Counted from the stretch's first letter, positions 53,732 to 62,998 are shown. The stretch: 64,000 nt of DNA from Candidatus Gastranaerophilales bacterium (GCA_944325665.1 CALVAY010000008.1:20085-84084), one strand, 5' to 3'. Made by a program: numbers and translations. Notes: a model not told the origin generated them from the letters alone.

Positions 53732-55444
53732 TTAACCTTCGCTATCCTTGTTGTTTTGCTTCCTTATATAATCTTCCTTAATTTTTTCAACCCAAACGTC
53801 TTCGCCATGGTTATTTAATATATTATCACAAATCTCTAATATTTGAGAAACCAAATATTCATTATTCTCCATTTCATCCATTTTTAAATATGCCAACAGA
53901 TGAAGCATTTTGAATTCTTTTTTTGAACCGTATTCTTCCCTATAAGGTTCAAGCTCTGCTATTGCTTCTTTTGGCTTGTTTTGTTTAATCTTGCACTCTA
54001 TTAATGCAAACTTCGCAAGAGTATTATCCGGCTCAATTTGAAGCGCTTCTTCGAATTTTTCTCTTGCATCAAACACGGAGTTTTCTTTTAAAAGAATTAT
54101 GCCGTAAGCCATAATGACATCAATATTTTTCTTGTCTAAAAGATAAGCACTTCTTGCCTTCCTCAGTGCCATTGTACTGTCATTAATTGCCGAATAGGTA
54201 TTTGCCAAATTCAACAAAGCGGCAACATTTTCCCTGTCATATTCAAGCGTTTTTTCCCAATATTTAATCGCCTTATTTGGCTCGTTTTTCATCTGGTAAG
54301 CACTTGCAATATTAAAATATACATAAGTAAGCTTAGCGTCCGTTGCCACAACTTTTTTGTACATTTCAATTGCTTCATCGAACCTGTTTTCACGGTAATT
54401 TAACTGACCCAAGTTATACATTGTAACAGTATGTGTGGGGTTAAATTTTAATACCAACTCAAGCTCTTCTCTTGCTTCATCTTTCCTGTCCAATTTAAGA
54501 TAAGAAAGAGATAGCGCGTAGTGAGCGGTAAAATTTTCATAATCTAAATCTATTGCTTTTTTAAGAGGTTCAATAGCTTCTTCCCATTTTTCAAAAGCCT
54601 GATAAGCAAGGGCTTTTGAATAAAGAAGAGAGTAAGAACTTAGACCCGCTTTTTGTGCTTCATCATAAATCTTAAAGCACTCTTGCTCGTTTTTTTGAGC
54701 CATAAAGCTCTCGGCGATAATAATATAATTTTCAACTTTAGTAGGGTTAGCACTTTTTGCCTTTGTAGCATAATTTATGGCAAGTTCATAATTTTTCACT
54801 TGATAGTATGAATAAGCAAGGTGATAAAGGGCTTCCGAGTGGAAAGGCGAAATTGATATTGCCAACTTAAACTTTTTAATAGCCTCTTCATAGTTTTTTG
54901 TTTGAGAATATAAAATCCCTGACAGAAAAGCACTCTGAGGCTCTTGAGGATTAAGAGCGTATGCGTGCCTTAAGCTTAAAAGCGCATTTTCAACCTCACC
55001 AATTTTAGCGTAGAAAATACCTTGATTTAAGTATGTTTGAAAACTTCTCATATCATACTTAAGCGAAATCTTAAAAGCTTTTTTTGCCTCTTTTTCGTTG
55101 TTTAATTCGCCGTAGGCACTTGCCATTAACGACCAAGCCTTTGCGTAGGTTTCATCTATTCTTATTGCTTTTCTAAAAAACTCAATTGCTTCTTCAAACT
55201 TACCTTTTTTTGCACACAAAATACCAAGGTTAACATAAGCAGAAGGAGTAGCGTTCACCATATTGGCACTTTGTTCAAACTTTTTAAGCGCCTCTTTTTC
55301 ATCCCCCTCTTCAATAAGCTGCATTCCCCAGTTGACATAAGCATGCGAGGGCAGCGAAACTTCTTTTCCAACAGCCTTGTAGTTGTTTACAAAGTTATTT
55401 ATTTTATTTACTTGTTTTGTAATTTTCTGTAAGAATTTAAACAT
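53732..55444 (-). CDS. Large TPR-repeat protein
   Basis: The 570-residue protein is almost wholly tetratricopeptide repeats (about 35-555), for example AYVNLGILCAKKGKFEEAIEFFRKAI. It is probably a scaffold. It has no signal peptide or membrane helix. TAAAAT ends seven bases before its ATG, so an internal promoter is possible, but the gene lies only 13 bases behind the KdsC-like gene and is likely cotranscribed. Confidence 0.88.
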   Translation of the reverse strand: MFKFLQKITKQVNKINNFVNNYKAVGKEVSLPSHAYVNWGMQLIEEGDEKEALKKFEQSANMVNATPSAYVNLGILCAKKGKFEEAIEFFRKAIRIDETYAKAWSLMASAYGELNNEKEAKKAFKISLKYDMRSFQTYLNQGIFYAKIGEVENALLSLRHAYALNPQEPQSAFLSGILYSQTKNYEEAIKKFKLAISISPFHSEALYHLAYSYYQVKNYELAINYATKAKSANPTKVENYIIIAESFMAQKNEQECFKIYDEAQKAGLSSYSLLYSKALAYQAFEKWEEAIEPLKKAIDLDYENFTAHYALSLSYLKLDRKDEAREELELVLKFNPTHTVTMYNLGQLNYRENRFDEAIEMYKKVVATDAKLTYVYFNIASAYQMKNEPNKAIKYWEKTLEYDRENVAALLNLANTYSAINDSTMALRKARSAYLLDKKNIDVIMAYGIILLKENSVFDAREKFEEALQIEPDNTLAKFALIECKIKQNKPKEAIAELEPYREEYGSKKEFKMLHLLAYLKMDEMENNEYLVSQILEICDNILNNHGEDVWVEKIKEDYIRKQNNKDSEG

Positions 55445-55457
55445 TTAACTAATTTTA

Positions 55458-55937
55458 CTACGAATTAATAAGTGTATCAACAACTTCACGAAAAGCGCCA
55501 TCTCCACCGGATTTTTCCGTTATCTGAATACCTTCTTTAATCTTAACAATAGGATTGGCATTTTTAGGTGCAATTTTAAACTTAACACAGTCAAAAGCAG
55601 CAATATCATTAATATCATCACCCATATACAAAACCTCGTCGTATGAGTAATTATACTTTTCCATTAGCTCGCTAAGCACAATTCCTTTTTGTCTGATACC
55701 GCCGTATATATCTTCAACTCCAAACTTTTCTTTAAAGTAGTTAAGGATATTTGAGGTTTCACCTGAGATAATTGCAAATTTATAACCCGCCTTTAATAGC
55801 CTTGAAACACCCATTATGTCGGAAAAATTTATCTTTTTAAATTGCTTTAGATTTTCATCCAAAAAAACAGAGCCGTCGGTAAAAACACCGTCAAAGTCCG
55901 AAACTACAAATTTAATATCTTTAGATAATTCAAGCAT
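55458..55937 (-). CDS. KdsC-like HAD phosphatase
   Basis: The 159-residue HAD-family enzyme has the nucleophile motif SDFDGVFTDG near residue 13, motif II IISGET, and LYMGDDINDIAAF. It matches KDO-8-phosphate or KDN/NeuAc-9-phosphate phosphatases of the KdsC/YrbI group. Lying six bases behind a NeuB-like synthase, it probably dephosphorylates that enzyme's nonulosonate-9-phosphate product. Confidence 0.88.
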   Translation of the reverse strand: MLELSKDIKFVVSDFDGVFTDGSVFLDENLKQFKKINFSDIMGVSRLLKAGYKFAIISGETSNILNYFKEKFGVEDIYGGIRQKGIVLSELMEKYNYSYDEVLYMGDDINDIAAFDCVKFKIAPKNANPIVKIKEGIQITEKSGGDGAFREVVDTLINS

Positions 55938-55942
55938 ATTTT

Positions 55943-56806
55943 TTACTTTCTTCTTAATTTCTTTATTATAGGAACCTCTGAAGGGTAAACAACTTTTATG
56001 CCATCACCCTTTATTATATTAAGCCGTCTAATATCACGAACCATTCTGTGTAAACCTTCAGGCTCAAGACTTGCAGGATGATCAGACCCCCAAAGAGTTC
56101 TATCTGTTGTTATGTGTCTTTCAATTACACTTGCTCCCATGGATGCAGCCAAAACAGAAGGCAAAACACCCTTCTCATGTCCGCTGTAACCAATCGGGCA
56201 AGAATACTTCTTTAAAAATTCAGGAATTACGTTTAAATTAAGTTCATTGTCTTGTGAAGGGTAAGTTGATGTGCAGTGCAGCAAAATTAAATTATCTTGC
56301 CCTAAAATGCTTATCGCATGATCAATCTGCTCTTGAGTGCTCATACCGCAAGCAAGTAAAATCGGCTTTCCTTTAGATTTTACGTGCATCAATAAATTAT
56401 CATCCGTTAAAGAAGCTGATGCAATTTTGTAACAGGGTGGGTTGAATTGGTCAATAAAATCAACCGAATCTTCATCCCAACAGGAAGCAAACCAAAGTAT
56501 GCCAAGTTGTTTTGCATAAGCATCTATTTGAGAATATTGCTCAAAGTTAAACTCCAACCCTCTTTTTAAATCTCCGTTTGTTTCGCCAAAAGGGTTTGGG
56601 CGAGGCATTTGCAATTCTTCTTTTGTATAGACAACATCTACTGTTCTTTTTTGAAACTTTACAGCATTACAGCCTGCTTCATGCGCCATTTTTATTAACC
56701 TTTTTGCAAGATTAACATCACCGTTATGATTTATACCGATTTCAGCTATGATAAAACAGTCTGAATTTCTTGAGATACTATACTTACCGATTTGCACACT
56801 ATTCAT
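55943..56806 (-). CDS. NeuB-like nonulosonate synthase lacking the SAF domain
   Basis: The TIM-barrel domain is complete: AEIGINHNGD, AVKFQKR, KIASASLTDDNLL, LLHCTSTYP and GYSGHEKG. It joins PEP with a hexose. Family members are usually about 340-350 residues with a C-terminal SAF domain (antifreeze-like) that closes the partner active site; at 287 residues this one has none. Together with the KdsC-like phosphatase it suggests synthesis of KDN or sialic-type sugar for the surface. A CMP-transfer gene is not adjacent. Confidence 0.82.
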   Translation of the reverse strand: MNSVQIGKYSISRNSDCFIIAEIGINHNGDVNLAKRLIKMAHEAGCNAVKFQKRTVDVVYTKEELQMPRPNPFGETNGDLKRGLEFNFEQYSQIDAYAKQLGILWFASCWDEDSVDFIDQFNPPCYKIASASLTDDNLLMHVKSKGKPILLACGMSTQEQIDHAISILGQDNLILLHCTSTYPSQDNELNLNVIPEFLKKYSCPIGYSGHEKGVLPSVLAASMGASVIERHITTDRTLWGSDHPASLEPEGLHRMVRDIRRLNIIKGDGIKVVYPSEVPIIKKLRRK

Positions 56807-57236
56807 CAGCTTTTTGCTCCTCTATTTTTATACTTTGAGCAAAATTATCCAATTCATCCCGAGTAAATTCTCTTAAATAAGTAATTTGATTTTGCGTTGC
56901 ACCGATTAATATATTTTTGCCGTTAACAAAAATACAGTATAGGTTTTTACCTTGTCCAAGCGGCGTTGAGGATAATATTTTTATTTTATTCAACTCGGGC
57001 AAACTAAGAGTTTTTTTGTTAATTTTTGAATTAACATGAATTAGCTTTTGATAAAAAAATCCTGTTAAATAAATAAGGAAAATAACAAAAATTAAACCAA
57101 AAAGCATTGATAAATAATTTGGCTCATAAACGTCTTGTTTTAGGACTTCTTGAAATTCCGCACTTTGATAAGGAGTCTGCTCGGCATAAGCGCAGATTGA
57201 ATTTAAAAATATAAAAACAGTCAACAAAAACCTCAA
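56799..57236 (-). CDS. FliO-like membrane protein
   Basis: The 145-residue protein has a signal-type N-terminus (1-18), a membrane helix at about 42-63, and a cytoplasmic domain with KIKILSSTPLGQGKNLYCIFVNGKNIL and IGATQNQITYL, the FliO pattern. FliO helps assemble the flagellar export gate, but no other flagellar gene is seen here, so it may have another role. It overlaps the NeuB-like gene by eight bases. Confidence 0.65.
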   Translation of the reverse strand: MRFLLTVFIFLNSICAYAEQTPYQSAEFQEVLKQDVYEPNYLSMLFGLIFVIFLIYLTGFFYQKLIHVNSKINKKTLSLPELNKIKILSSTPLGQGKNLYCIFVNGKNILIGATQNQITYLREFTRDELDNFAQSIKIEEQKADE

Positions 57237-57239
57237 AAT

Positions 57240-57656
57240 TTATCTCCTAAAGTTGGTATTCATAATGTCTGATATAAAAGGCAGATAAGGGTATCTTCCA
57301 AACAAAGACCAAAGCGCAAGATAGCAGGAAATAATAAATACAATTAAACCCCACAAACTATGCCCGAAATAAATTGGCGTTTGGGTAAAAAACAGAGTAA
57401 AAGAATTAATAAGTTTGCCCAAAAAAGGAACTGCGCTTAAAATTCCCGCCGCAATTTCACAAAAAAGAGTCAAAATGTATAAAAACACAGAAAAGAAGAT
57501 GGATTGATAAACATTATATGTACAAAAATGGGACATGGAGTTTTTTAAAATATAGCTTACAACAATCCAAATAACGCCTGCTATTCCAAAAGTAATATAT
57601 GAAAGCGAACATATAATTCGCTCCATTAACTGCATTCTTATACCTCTGTCTCGCAT
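57240..57656 (-). CDS. Small multi-pass membrane protein, possibly Tic20/Ycf60-like
   Basis: The 138-residue protein has four hydrophobic helices and ends GRYPYLPFISDIM, which recalls the C-terminus of cyanobacterial Ycf60/Tic20-like proteins. That family is small and poorly conserved, so I treat the link as tentative. Its start overlaps the stop of the TPR gene by one base, so the two are coupled. Confidence 0.5.
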   Translation of the reverse strand: MRDRGIRMQLMERIICSLSYITFGIAGVIWIVVSYILKNSMSHFCTYNVYQSIFFSVFLYILTLFCEIAAGILSAVPFLGKLINSFTLFFTQTPIYFGHSLWGLIVFIISCYLALWSLFGRYPYLPFISDIMNTNFRR

Positions 57657-58696
57657 TAGCTTACCTTCTTTAAAATAAAGTTATTCGCAACGTCTGTGTA
57701 TATAAGCTTAATTTCAAGATTATCCGGATCTTCTTTCATTGCAAGACGGTAATATTTAACTGCACTTATTATATCTTCAAGCATCATATAAGCATTTGCC
57801 ATAAGTACATATATTTTTGTTTTATTAGGAGTTAACACCAGTGCTTTTTCAAAAAGCGAAACGGCTTCCTGGTATCTTTTTTCACCAATTAAAATATTTG
57901 CCAAAAGCAAATAAGCGTTTGGTTTTGAAACATCAAGCTCAATTGCATGTTTAAAGAGCATAATCGCCTTATCTAAATCATTTGAATCAGCGCTTGCAAT
58001 TGCCCAGCAAACCCAAGCCGGATAGTAATTAGGATCAATTTGAGTTGTGCGTTCGAAATATTTTGCAGCTTCACCAAAGTTTTCTAAAGATGCGTATGCA
58101 TTAGCAAGGCATAAACAAGCCTTTTTGTCAGATTTATCCAACTCGTAAGCAGTCTTATAGTGCTCACATGCCTGCTCAAATTCATTCATTTTTTGATAAA
58201 TATTTGCCAAGTTAATGTGGTACTCAGCACAATCCGAATCTAAGTTAATAGCTTTTTGATAATACACTCTTGATTCTTGATATTCTTCATTATCTTGATA
58301 TAAAAAGCCGATTGCATTATAAACATCAGCACTATCGGGTTTTAGTTCAAGCGCGTTATTATAGTATTTTAGCGCATTTGCAAAACTGCCGATTTCGGCA
58401 TAAACATTTCCAAGGTTAAAATTAACCGCATAAGAAGAAGGTTCGATTTGATTTGCCCTTAGGTAATTTTCAATAGCTTTTTCGTATTCTTTTTTATAAA
58501 AATAAATACTGCCTGTGTTAATTAAGGCTTGAATATCTTGAGGAAATTTTGCCAAGAGTTTTTCATATATATTTAATGCACTGTCGTAATCTTCATCAGC
58601 TACATATATATTTGCCAAAGCCCTGTAATTCTCGTCCACATCAGGCATTTCATTAATTTTTTTCTTTAAGTCCTCAATTAAAATTTCCTTGTGCAT
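57656..58696 (-). CDS. TPR-repeat protein
   Basis: The 346-residue protein is built from eight to nine tetratricopeptide repeats, for example AVNFNLGNVYAEIGSFANALKYYNNALELKPDSADVYN with the usual W/L/G/Y/A/P spacing. No signal peptide is visible. It is the second gene of the operon after a 67-residue cysteine protein, with 18 bases between them. A second TPR protein lies later in the same operon (53732). Confidence 0.88.
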   Translation of the reverse strand: MHKEILIEDLKKKINEMPDVDENYRALANIYVADEDYDSALNIYEKLLAKFPQDIQALINTGSIYFYKKEYEKAIENYLRANQIEPSSYAVNFNLGNVYAEIGSFANALKYYNNALELKPDSADVYNAIGFLYQDNEEYQESRVYYQKAINLDSDCAEYHINLANIYQKMNEFEQACEHYKTAYELDKSDKKACLCLANAYASLENFGEAAKYFERTTQIDPNYYPAWVCWAIASADSNDLDKAIMLFKHAIELDVSKPNAYLLLANILIGEKRYQEAVSLFEKALVLTPNKTKIYVLMANAYMMLEDIISAVKYYRLAMKEDPDNLEIKLIYTDVANNFILKKVS

Positions 58697-58714
58697 AAAA
58701 TATCTTTCTAACTT

Positions 58715-58918
58715 CTACTTATAAACTACCGTATTTTCAAATATGTAACGAGATTGTGCCAATGCTTGCGATTTAAACGAGCAAATTCCGCCAATTTCGT
58801 CATTAAACACTCCGATAGATTTCAATCTGTTCACAACAAGCTCATTCAACTCATCTTTTGAGATAAACAAAGCACACTCATTTGAACAAATTTCATTTTT
58901 AAACGGGCATTTCTTCAT
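58715..58918 (-). CDS. 67-residue cysteine-containing orphan protein
   Basis: The small protein opens with MKKCPFKNEICSNECALFI, giving C4, C11 and C15, plus C46 in GICSFKSQA. The spacing suggests a metal site but no family is recognised. It is the first gene of the long minus-strand operon and probably leaderless: TATAAT (58930-58925) ends six bases before ATG 58918. It is divergent from the GshB-like gene. Confidence 0.62.
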   Translation of the reverse strand: MKKCPFKNEICSNECALFISKDELNELVVNRLKSIGVFNDEIGGICSFKSQALAQSRYIFENTVVYK

Positions 58919-58985
58919 AGGAAGATTATACTATATAAATAACTATTTTAAAATCGTACATTTTATTTATAATATAATTAATAAT

Positions 58986-59975
58986 ATGAAAATACTTTTT
59001 ATAATAGATGATTTAGAATATAAATATTTTGAGTTCAATACTCTTGTTACAAATTTTTGGCTAAATGTTGAATTTTTAAAAAGAGGGCACGAGGTTTTTG
59101 TTGCAACAAAAAATATGCTAAATATAAAAGGAGCAAAGCCTTTTTGCCAATGTGTTAAAACCTTCTTTAAAAACGAAGAATTGCACAAGCAGGAGGAAGG
59201 CTGCAATTTAGATTTAGAATATTTTAGTGTAATATTTTTCAGACCTGACCCGCCCGTTGATATAGACTATATTAACGCAAGCTATATTCTAAGTATGGCA
59301 GATAGAACAAAAACGCTTATTTTGAACTCTCCCGAGGCAATAAGGGATAGAAACGAAAAATTATACATTAATGATTTTCCTCAAATTGCACCAAAAAATA
59401 TTGTTACTTCAAATTCAAAATTAATCAGAGAATTTTTAAACGAACATAACGAAATAGTTATAAAACCCCTCAACAGATGTTTTTCTAGCGGTGTATTTTA
59501 TCTTTATAAGGGTGATAAAAATACAAATACCATTATAAATACCGCAACAAATAACTCTAAAACAACGGTTATGGTTCAAGAATATTTGCCCGAAATTAAA
59601 GAAGGCGACAAGAGATTAATTTATATTTGCGGAGAAATTTTGGACTTTTGTGTTCAAAAAATAGCAACAAATGACGATTTTAAATTTAACGAACACTGTG
59701 ATAAAAACTTCAAACTTTCTCAAGTTACGCAAGAAGAAAAAAATATTCAAAACATAATCAAAGATAAACTTGAAAAAGACGGGGTTATAATGGCCGGATT
59801 AGACGTTATTTCGTCAAAAATTATAGAAATTAATATCACAAGCCCATGCTTTTTTATCAGAGAAATAAACATGCTATACGGCATAAATTTGGAAAAAATT
59901 ATTGTTGATAAGTTAGAAAATTACATTTATAAAAAAATGAAACACTCTCGGGAAAAGGATTTTGCGAATTGTTAA
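58986..59975 (+). CDS. Glutathione synthetase-like ATP-grasp enzyme
   Basis: The 329-residue protein resembles GshB: FFRPDPPVDIDY near residue 80 (compare MRKDPPFD), the ATP-grasp strand IVIKPLNRCFSSGVF, and the C-terminal EINITSPCFF, compare EINVTSPTG in GshB. Substitutions such as C for T at the end may change substrate. It may make glutathione or another peptide. It is probably leaderless: TATAAT (58973-58978) ends seven bases before the ATG. Confidence 0.72.
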   Translation: MKILFIIDDLEYKYFEFNTLVTNFWLNVEFLKRGHEVFVATKNMLNIKGAKPFCQCVKTFFKNEELHKQEEGCNLDLEYFSVIFFRPDPPVDIDYINASYILSMADRTKTLILNSPEAIRDRNEKLYINDFPQIAPKNIVTSNSKLIREFLNEHNEIVIKPLNRCFSSGVFYLYKGDKNTNTIINTATNNSKTTVMVQEYLPEIKEGDKRLIYICGEILDFCVQKIATNDDFKFNEHCDKNFKLSQVTQEEKNIQNIIKDKLEKDGVIMAGLDVISSKIIEINITSPCFFIREINMLYGINLEKIIVDKLENYIYKKMKHSREKDFANC

Positions 59976-60038
59976 TTTTTGTAAATGTAATTATGGGAAA
60001 TAGCAAAGAAAAAAATTTTTCCATTTTATACTAGTACC

Positions 60039-60950
60039 ATGAGAATCGAGCATTTAACATCACACTTAAATTTTAATTCATCGCCTCATATGCCGAGCAA
60101 CAGAGAAAAAGTGAAGCAAGGTTTAGATCACGGCAGTGAAAATTTAGGTGCAAGTATAAATAATAACAGACCCGCTAAGAGTGTAAACTTTGGCGGGTCT
60201 GCAAGTTTAAATACACAAAAGATAATTCAAGGCGCACTTAATGATTTAATTCAAGACGGCGCAAAGGATTTTAAAGGAATTAAAAAGGCTCCGAATTGGG
60301 CAGTTAGTTTCCTAAACAGCGCTTGGGTTGTAGATAAACTAAAACTTGTTAAGGATAACGAGGCATTGTTTGAAAATATTATTACAATATTTCTTGCAGG
60401 TCTCCTAAAACCAATTTGTGTACTTGCAATGCCGGGTGCAGAAAAAGAAGATAAACAAGCAGCCGCTACGAAAAACTTTGTCGCAGCCGTAACCGGTTTT
60501 GCATTATCCACAGTTGTTTTAACTCCGGTATCAAAAGCAGTTAAAAAAGTAACCAAAGATTCGGCAAGCTTTGTTAAATACTTAGGCGAATCACAAAAAG
60601 ATTATATTAAACTAATTAACCCCGAATTTGAAGATACGGTTGTGGGAATTGCAAAAGACGGTAAGAAGATTATGGGCGGCAGCTTATCTGACGCATATTC
60701 AACCTTCTACAAAAAAGTTGCCGATCTTGCAATAACTCCAACAAAAGCGGCGATTACAATCGCCTTTATGCCTCATCTTTTAAAATTACTGTTTGGTGAT
60801 AAAAACAAAAAGAATAAAGAGGCTAAACCCGAAGTACAAAATATTCAAAATGCACCTGAAGCAGCACAGGTTGAAAACTCTATTCATAAAATTCAACTTA
60901 GTGAAAAAGAACAGGTCTTTAAACAGTTTTCAGGAGGGCTTCTAAAATGA
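60039..60950 (+). CDS. Orphan membrane-associated protein with NFGG motif (first of a pair)
   Basis: The 303-residue protein starts MRIEHLTSHLNF and has VNFGGSA at about 49-55. Hydrophobic stretches lie near 107-128, 149-166 and 230-250, with Lys-rich flanks and a charged tail. No signal peptide. It is probably leaderless: TATACT ends six bases before the ATG. It overlaps the next gene by four bases, and the two have similar length and hydrophobic layout, suggesting they are distant paralogues working together. Confidence 0.68.
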   Translation: MRIEHLTSHLNFNSSPHMPSNREKVKQGLDHGSENLGASINNNRPAKSVNFGGSASLNTQKIIQGALNDLIQDGAKDFKGIKKAPNWAVSFLNSAWVVDKLKLVKDNEALFENIITIFLAGLLKPICVLAMPGAEKEDKQAAATKNFVAAVTGFALSTVVLTPVSKAVKKVTKDSASFVKYLGESQKDYIKLINPEFEDTVVGIAKDGKKIMGGSLSDAYSTFYKKVADLAITPTKAAITIAFMPHLLKLLFGDKNKKNKEAKPEVQNIQNAPEAAQVENSIHKIQLSEKEQVFKQFSGGLLK

Positions 60951-61858
60951 AAATAGCTCCCGTTATACAAAATCAAACAAATTTTAAAGGTGCACAATCC
61001 AAAGGTGCAAAATATTCACAAGAAGTTTTAAACGCAATCAGCACATCTGTCAGAGAATCTTTTACCGATGTTCTGCCTGAAGCAGGTAAGGCCGAAAAAG
61101 AAATGGGGCCGATATATAACGCAGCAACAGATTTAATTGCCAAAGGTATAGGAAAACTAAGCGGCACAGGTGCTTCAAAAAAATGTGTGCAAATGCTAAG
61201 TCATTTTAAAAAGCCTTCTGCAAGAATGGCAGACTTAGCTTCTTTTGCAATTACTTTCTTCTATGTAAACAATACAAGAAAATCTAAGAAAATTGACGAA
61301 GAAAGAAAAATGCCTCTAATGGTAAATAACGTTGCCGTAACAGCGGTATCTTCAACAATGGCAGCGCTTATCGACAAAGGTAGCGACGTGTTCCTTGACA
61401 GGGTTAAAGGAGCATTTTGTGAACAAAAAGGTAAGCAAGTTCTGGATAAAGTAATCGAAAAAGTTCCTTCCGTTGCGGAGCAAGGCGAAGAAAAACTTGC
61501 ACAACTCGGCAAAGATATTCTTAATTCTAAAGAATTCAGAAAAGGACTAAGAGACTATACAAAACGTGTAGAGAAAGCAAAATCACTTACAATCTTCTCT
61601 TTCACCGTAAGATTTTTGGTTACTGTTCTTATGGTTCCTGTTGCGGGAAAAATTGTCGAAATAATAAAAGACAAACAAAAAGCAAATCAAACACAACAAA
61701 ATCAAGCAACTCCTCAAAAACAAGAAGTAAAAGAAAAAGAGGATGATGACGATAATAACGAAAATAAAGAGCAGGTAAACAACCCTTCAAATGTAAGCAC
61801 AAATCCTCAGGAAGCTCCCAAAAAAGAGGATGACGACAAAGAAGAAGACGACGATTAA
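60947..61858 (+). CDS. Orphan membrane-associated protein with NFKGAQ motif (second of a pair)
   Basis: The 303-residue protein starts MKIAPVIQNQTNFKGAQ, with NFKGAQ at 12-17. Hydrophobic stretches near 99-109, 123-140 and 206-232 parallel those of the preceding protein. The last 60 residues are Gln-rich and then strongly acidic (EEDDD-type end). I do not recognise a family. Its ATG is inside the end of the upstream gene (ATGA overlap). Confidence 0.68.
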   Translation: MKIAPVIQNQTNFKGAQSKGAKYSQEVLNAISTSVRESFTDVLPEAGKAEKEMGPIYNAATDLIAKGIGKLSGTGASKKCVQMLSHFKKPSARMADLASFAITFFYVNNTRKSKKIDEERKMPLMVNNVAVTAVSSTMAALIDKGSDVFLDRVKGAFCEQKGKQVLDKVIEKVPSVAEQGEEKLAQLGKDILNSKEFRKGLRDYTKRVEKAKSLTIFSFTVRFLVTVLMVPVAGKIVEIIKDKQKANQTQQNQATPQKQEVKEKEDDDDNNENKEQVNNPSNVSTNPQEAPKKEDDDKEEDDD

Positions 61859-61887
61859 TAATAAATACTAAGTTTTATAACGCAAAA

Positions 61888-61928
61888 AAGCACAAAAATT
61901 TCACATCAAAAGAATTTTTGTGCTTTAA
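61888..61928 (+). terminator. Terminator after the orphan pair
   Basis: AAGCACAAAAATT pairs with AATTTTTGTGCTT (61888-61900, 61913-61925), followed by a short T-rich run. It separates the pair from DAHP synthase. Confidence 0.75.
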
Positions 61929-61963
61929 TATTTCTGATTATAGTACTAAGTTGGAGTATAAAC

Positions 61964-62998
61964 ATGATTGTCGTAATGGAACCGAAAGCATCCGAAAACC
62001 AAATTCAAAAAGTGGTTGATTATATTCAATCAAAAGGTTTAAGGGTTAACATTAACAGAGGAGAACACCTTACGGTTGTTGCCGTTTTGGGTGATAAAAC
62101 AAAAATTAATACAACCAGTATAAGTGCTTTTGAAGGCGTTAGAGAGCTTAAAGTTATTCAAGAACCTTACAAACTTGTTTCAAGAAGCACAAAAGAAGAA
62201 GATACAATAATTGAATTTAAAAACGGCGTAAAAATTGGCGGTAAAGAACGCCCTGTGTTAATGGTCGGTCCTTGTAGCGTTGAAAAAGACTACGAAGGGC
62301 TTCTAAATGTTGCAAAAGCCGCAAGAGAAATGGGTTGCCAGTTCTTAAGGGGCGGTGCATTTAAACCCAGAACTTCGCCTTATGATTTCCAAGGGCTTGA
62401 AGAAAAAGGTCTTGAATATCTTGCACAAGCAAGAAAAGAAACAGGCTTGCTTGTAGTAACCGAAATTATGGATACAATGGATATTCCGCTTGTTTGCAAA
62501 TATGCCGACATACTTCAAGTCGGTGCAAGAAATATGCAAAACTTTAAAATGTTAAAAGCACTGGGCAAAATAGACAAGCCTGTTATGATTAAAAGAGGCC
62601 CTGCTGCTACAATTAGAGAGTTTTTACTTGCAGCGGAATATGTTGTTTACAACGGAAACCCCAATGTAATATTATGCGAAAGAGGTATCAAAGGTATTGA
62701 TAACGACTTTACAAGAAATACTCTTGACCTTGCAGCAGTACCAATTATCAGAAAATATTCTCACTTGCCTATAATCGTTGACCCATCTCACGGTACAGGC
62801 AAACGCTATTTAATTGAGCCAATGGGCAAAGCAGCGCTAATTGCAGGTGCACACGGTCTTATGATAGAAGTTCACCACGACCCTGACCATGCATCATCGG
62901 ACGGTGCTCAAAGCTTAAGCATTGATCAATTCAAAGACATAGCTAAAAAATTAAACAAGCTAATCGGAAGAATTGATTACGACAATAAAAATTCGTAA
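61964..62998 (+). CDS. aroF: 3-deoxy-7-phosphoheptulonate (DAHP) synthase
   Basis: DAHP synthase joins PEP and erythrose-4-phosphate, the first step to chorismate. The 344-residue protein is the Thermotoga/Bacillus type, with an N-terminal ferredoxin-like regulatory domain (about 1-70) and barrel motifs VGPCSVEKDYEG, GGAFKPRTSPYDFQG, KRGPAATIREFLLAAEY and VDPSHGTGKR. The regulatory domain implies feedback by aromatic amino acids. GGAG precedes the ATG. Confidence 0.95.
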   Translation: MIVVMEPKASENQIQKVVDYIQSKGLRVNINRGEHLTVVAVLGDKTKINTTSISAFEGVRELKVIQEPYKLVSRSTKEEDTIIEFKNGVKIGGKERPVLMVGPCSVEKDYEGLLNVAKAAREMGCQFLRGGAFKPRTSPYDFQGLEEKGLEYLAQARKETGLLVVTEIMDTMDIPLVCKYADILQVGARNMQNFKMLKALGKIDKPVMIKRGPAATIREFLLAAEYVVYNGNPNVILCERGIKGIDNDFTRNTLDLAAVPIIRKYSHLPIIVDPSHGTGKRYLIEPMGKAALIAGAHGLMIEVHHDPDHASSDGAQSLSIDQFKDIAKKLNKLIGRIDYDNKNS

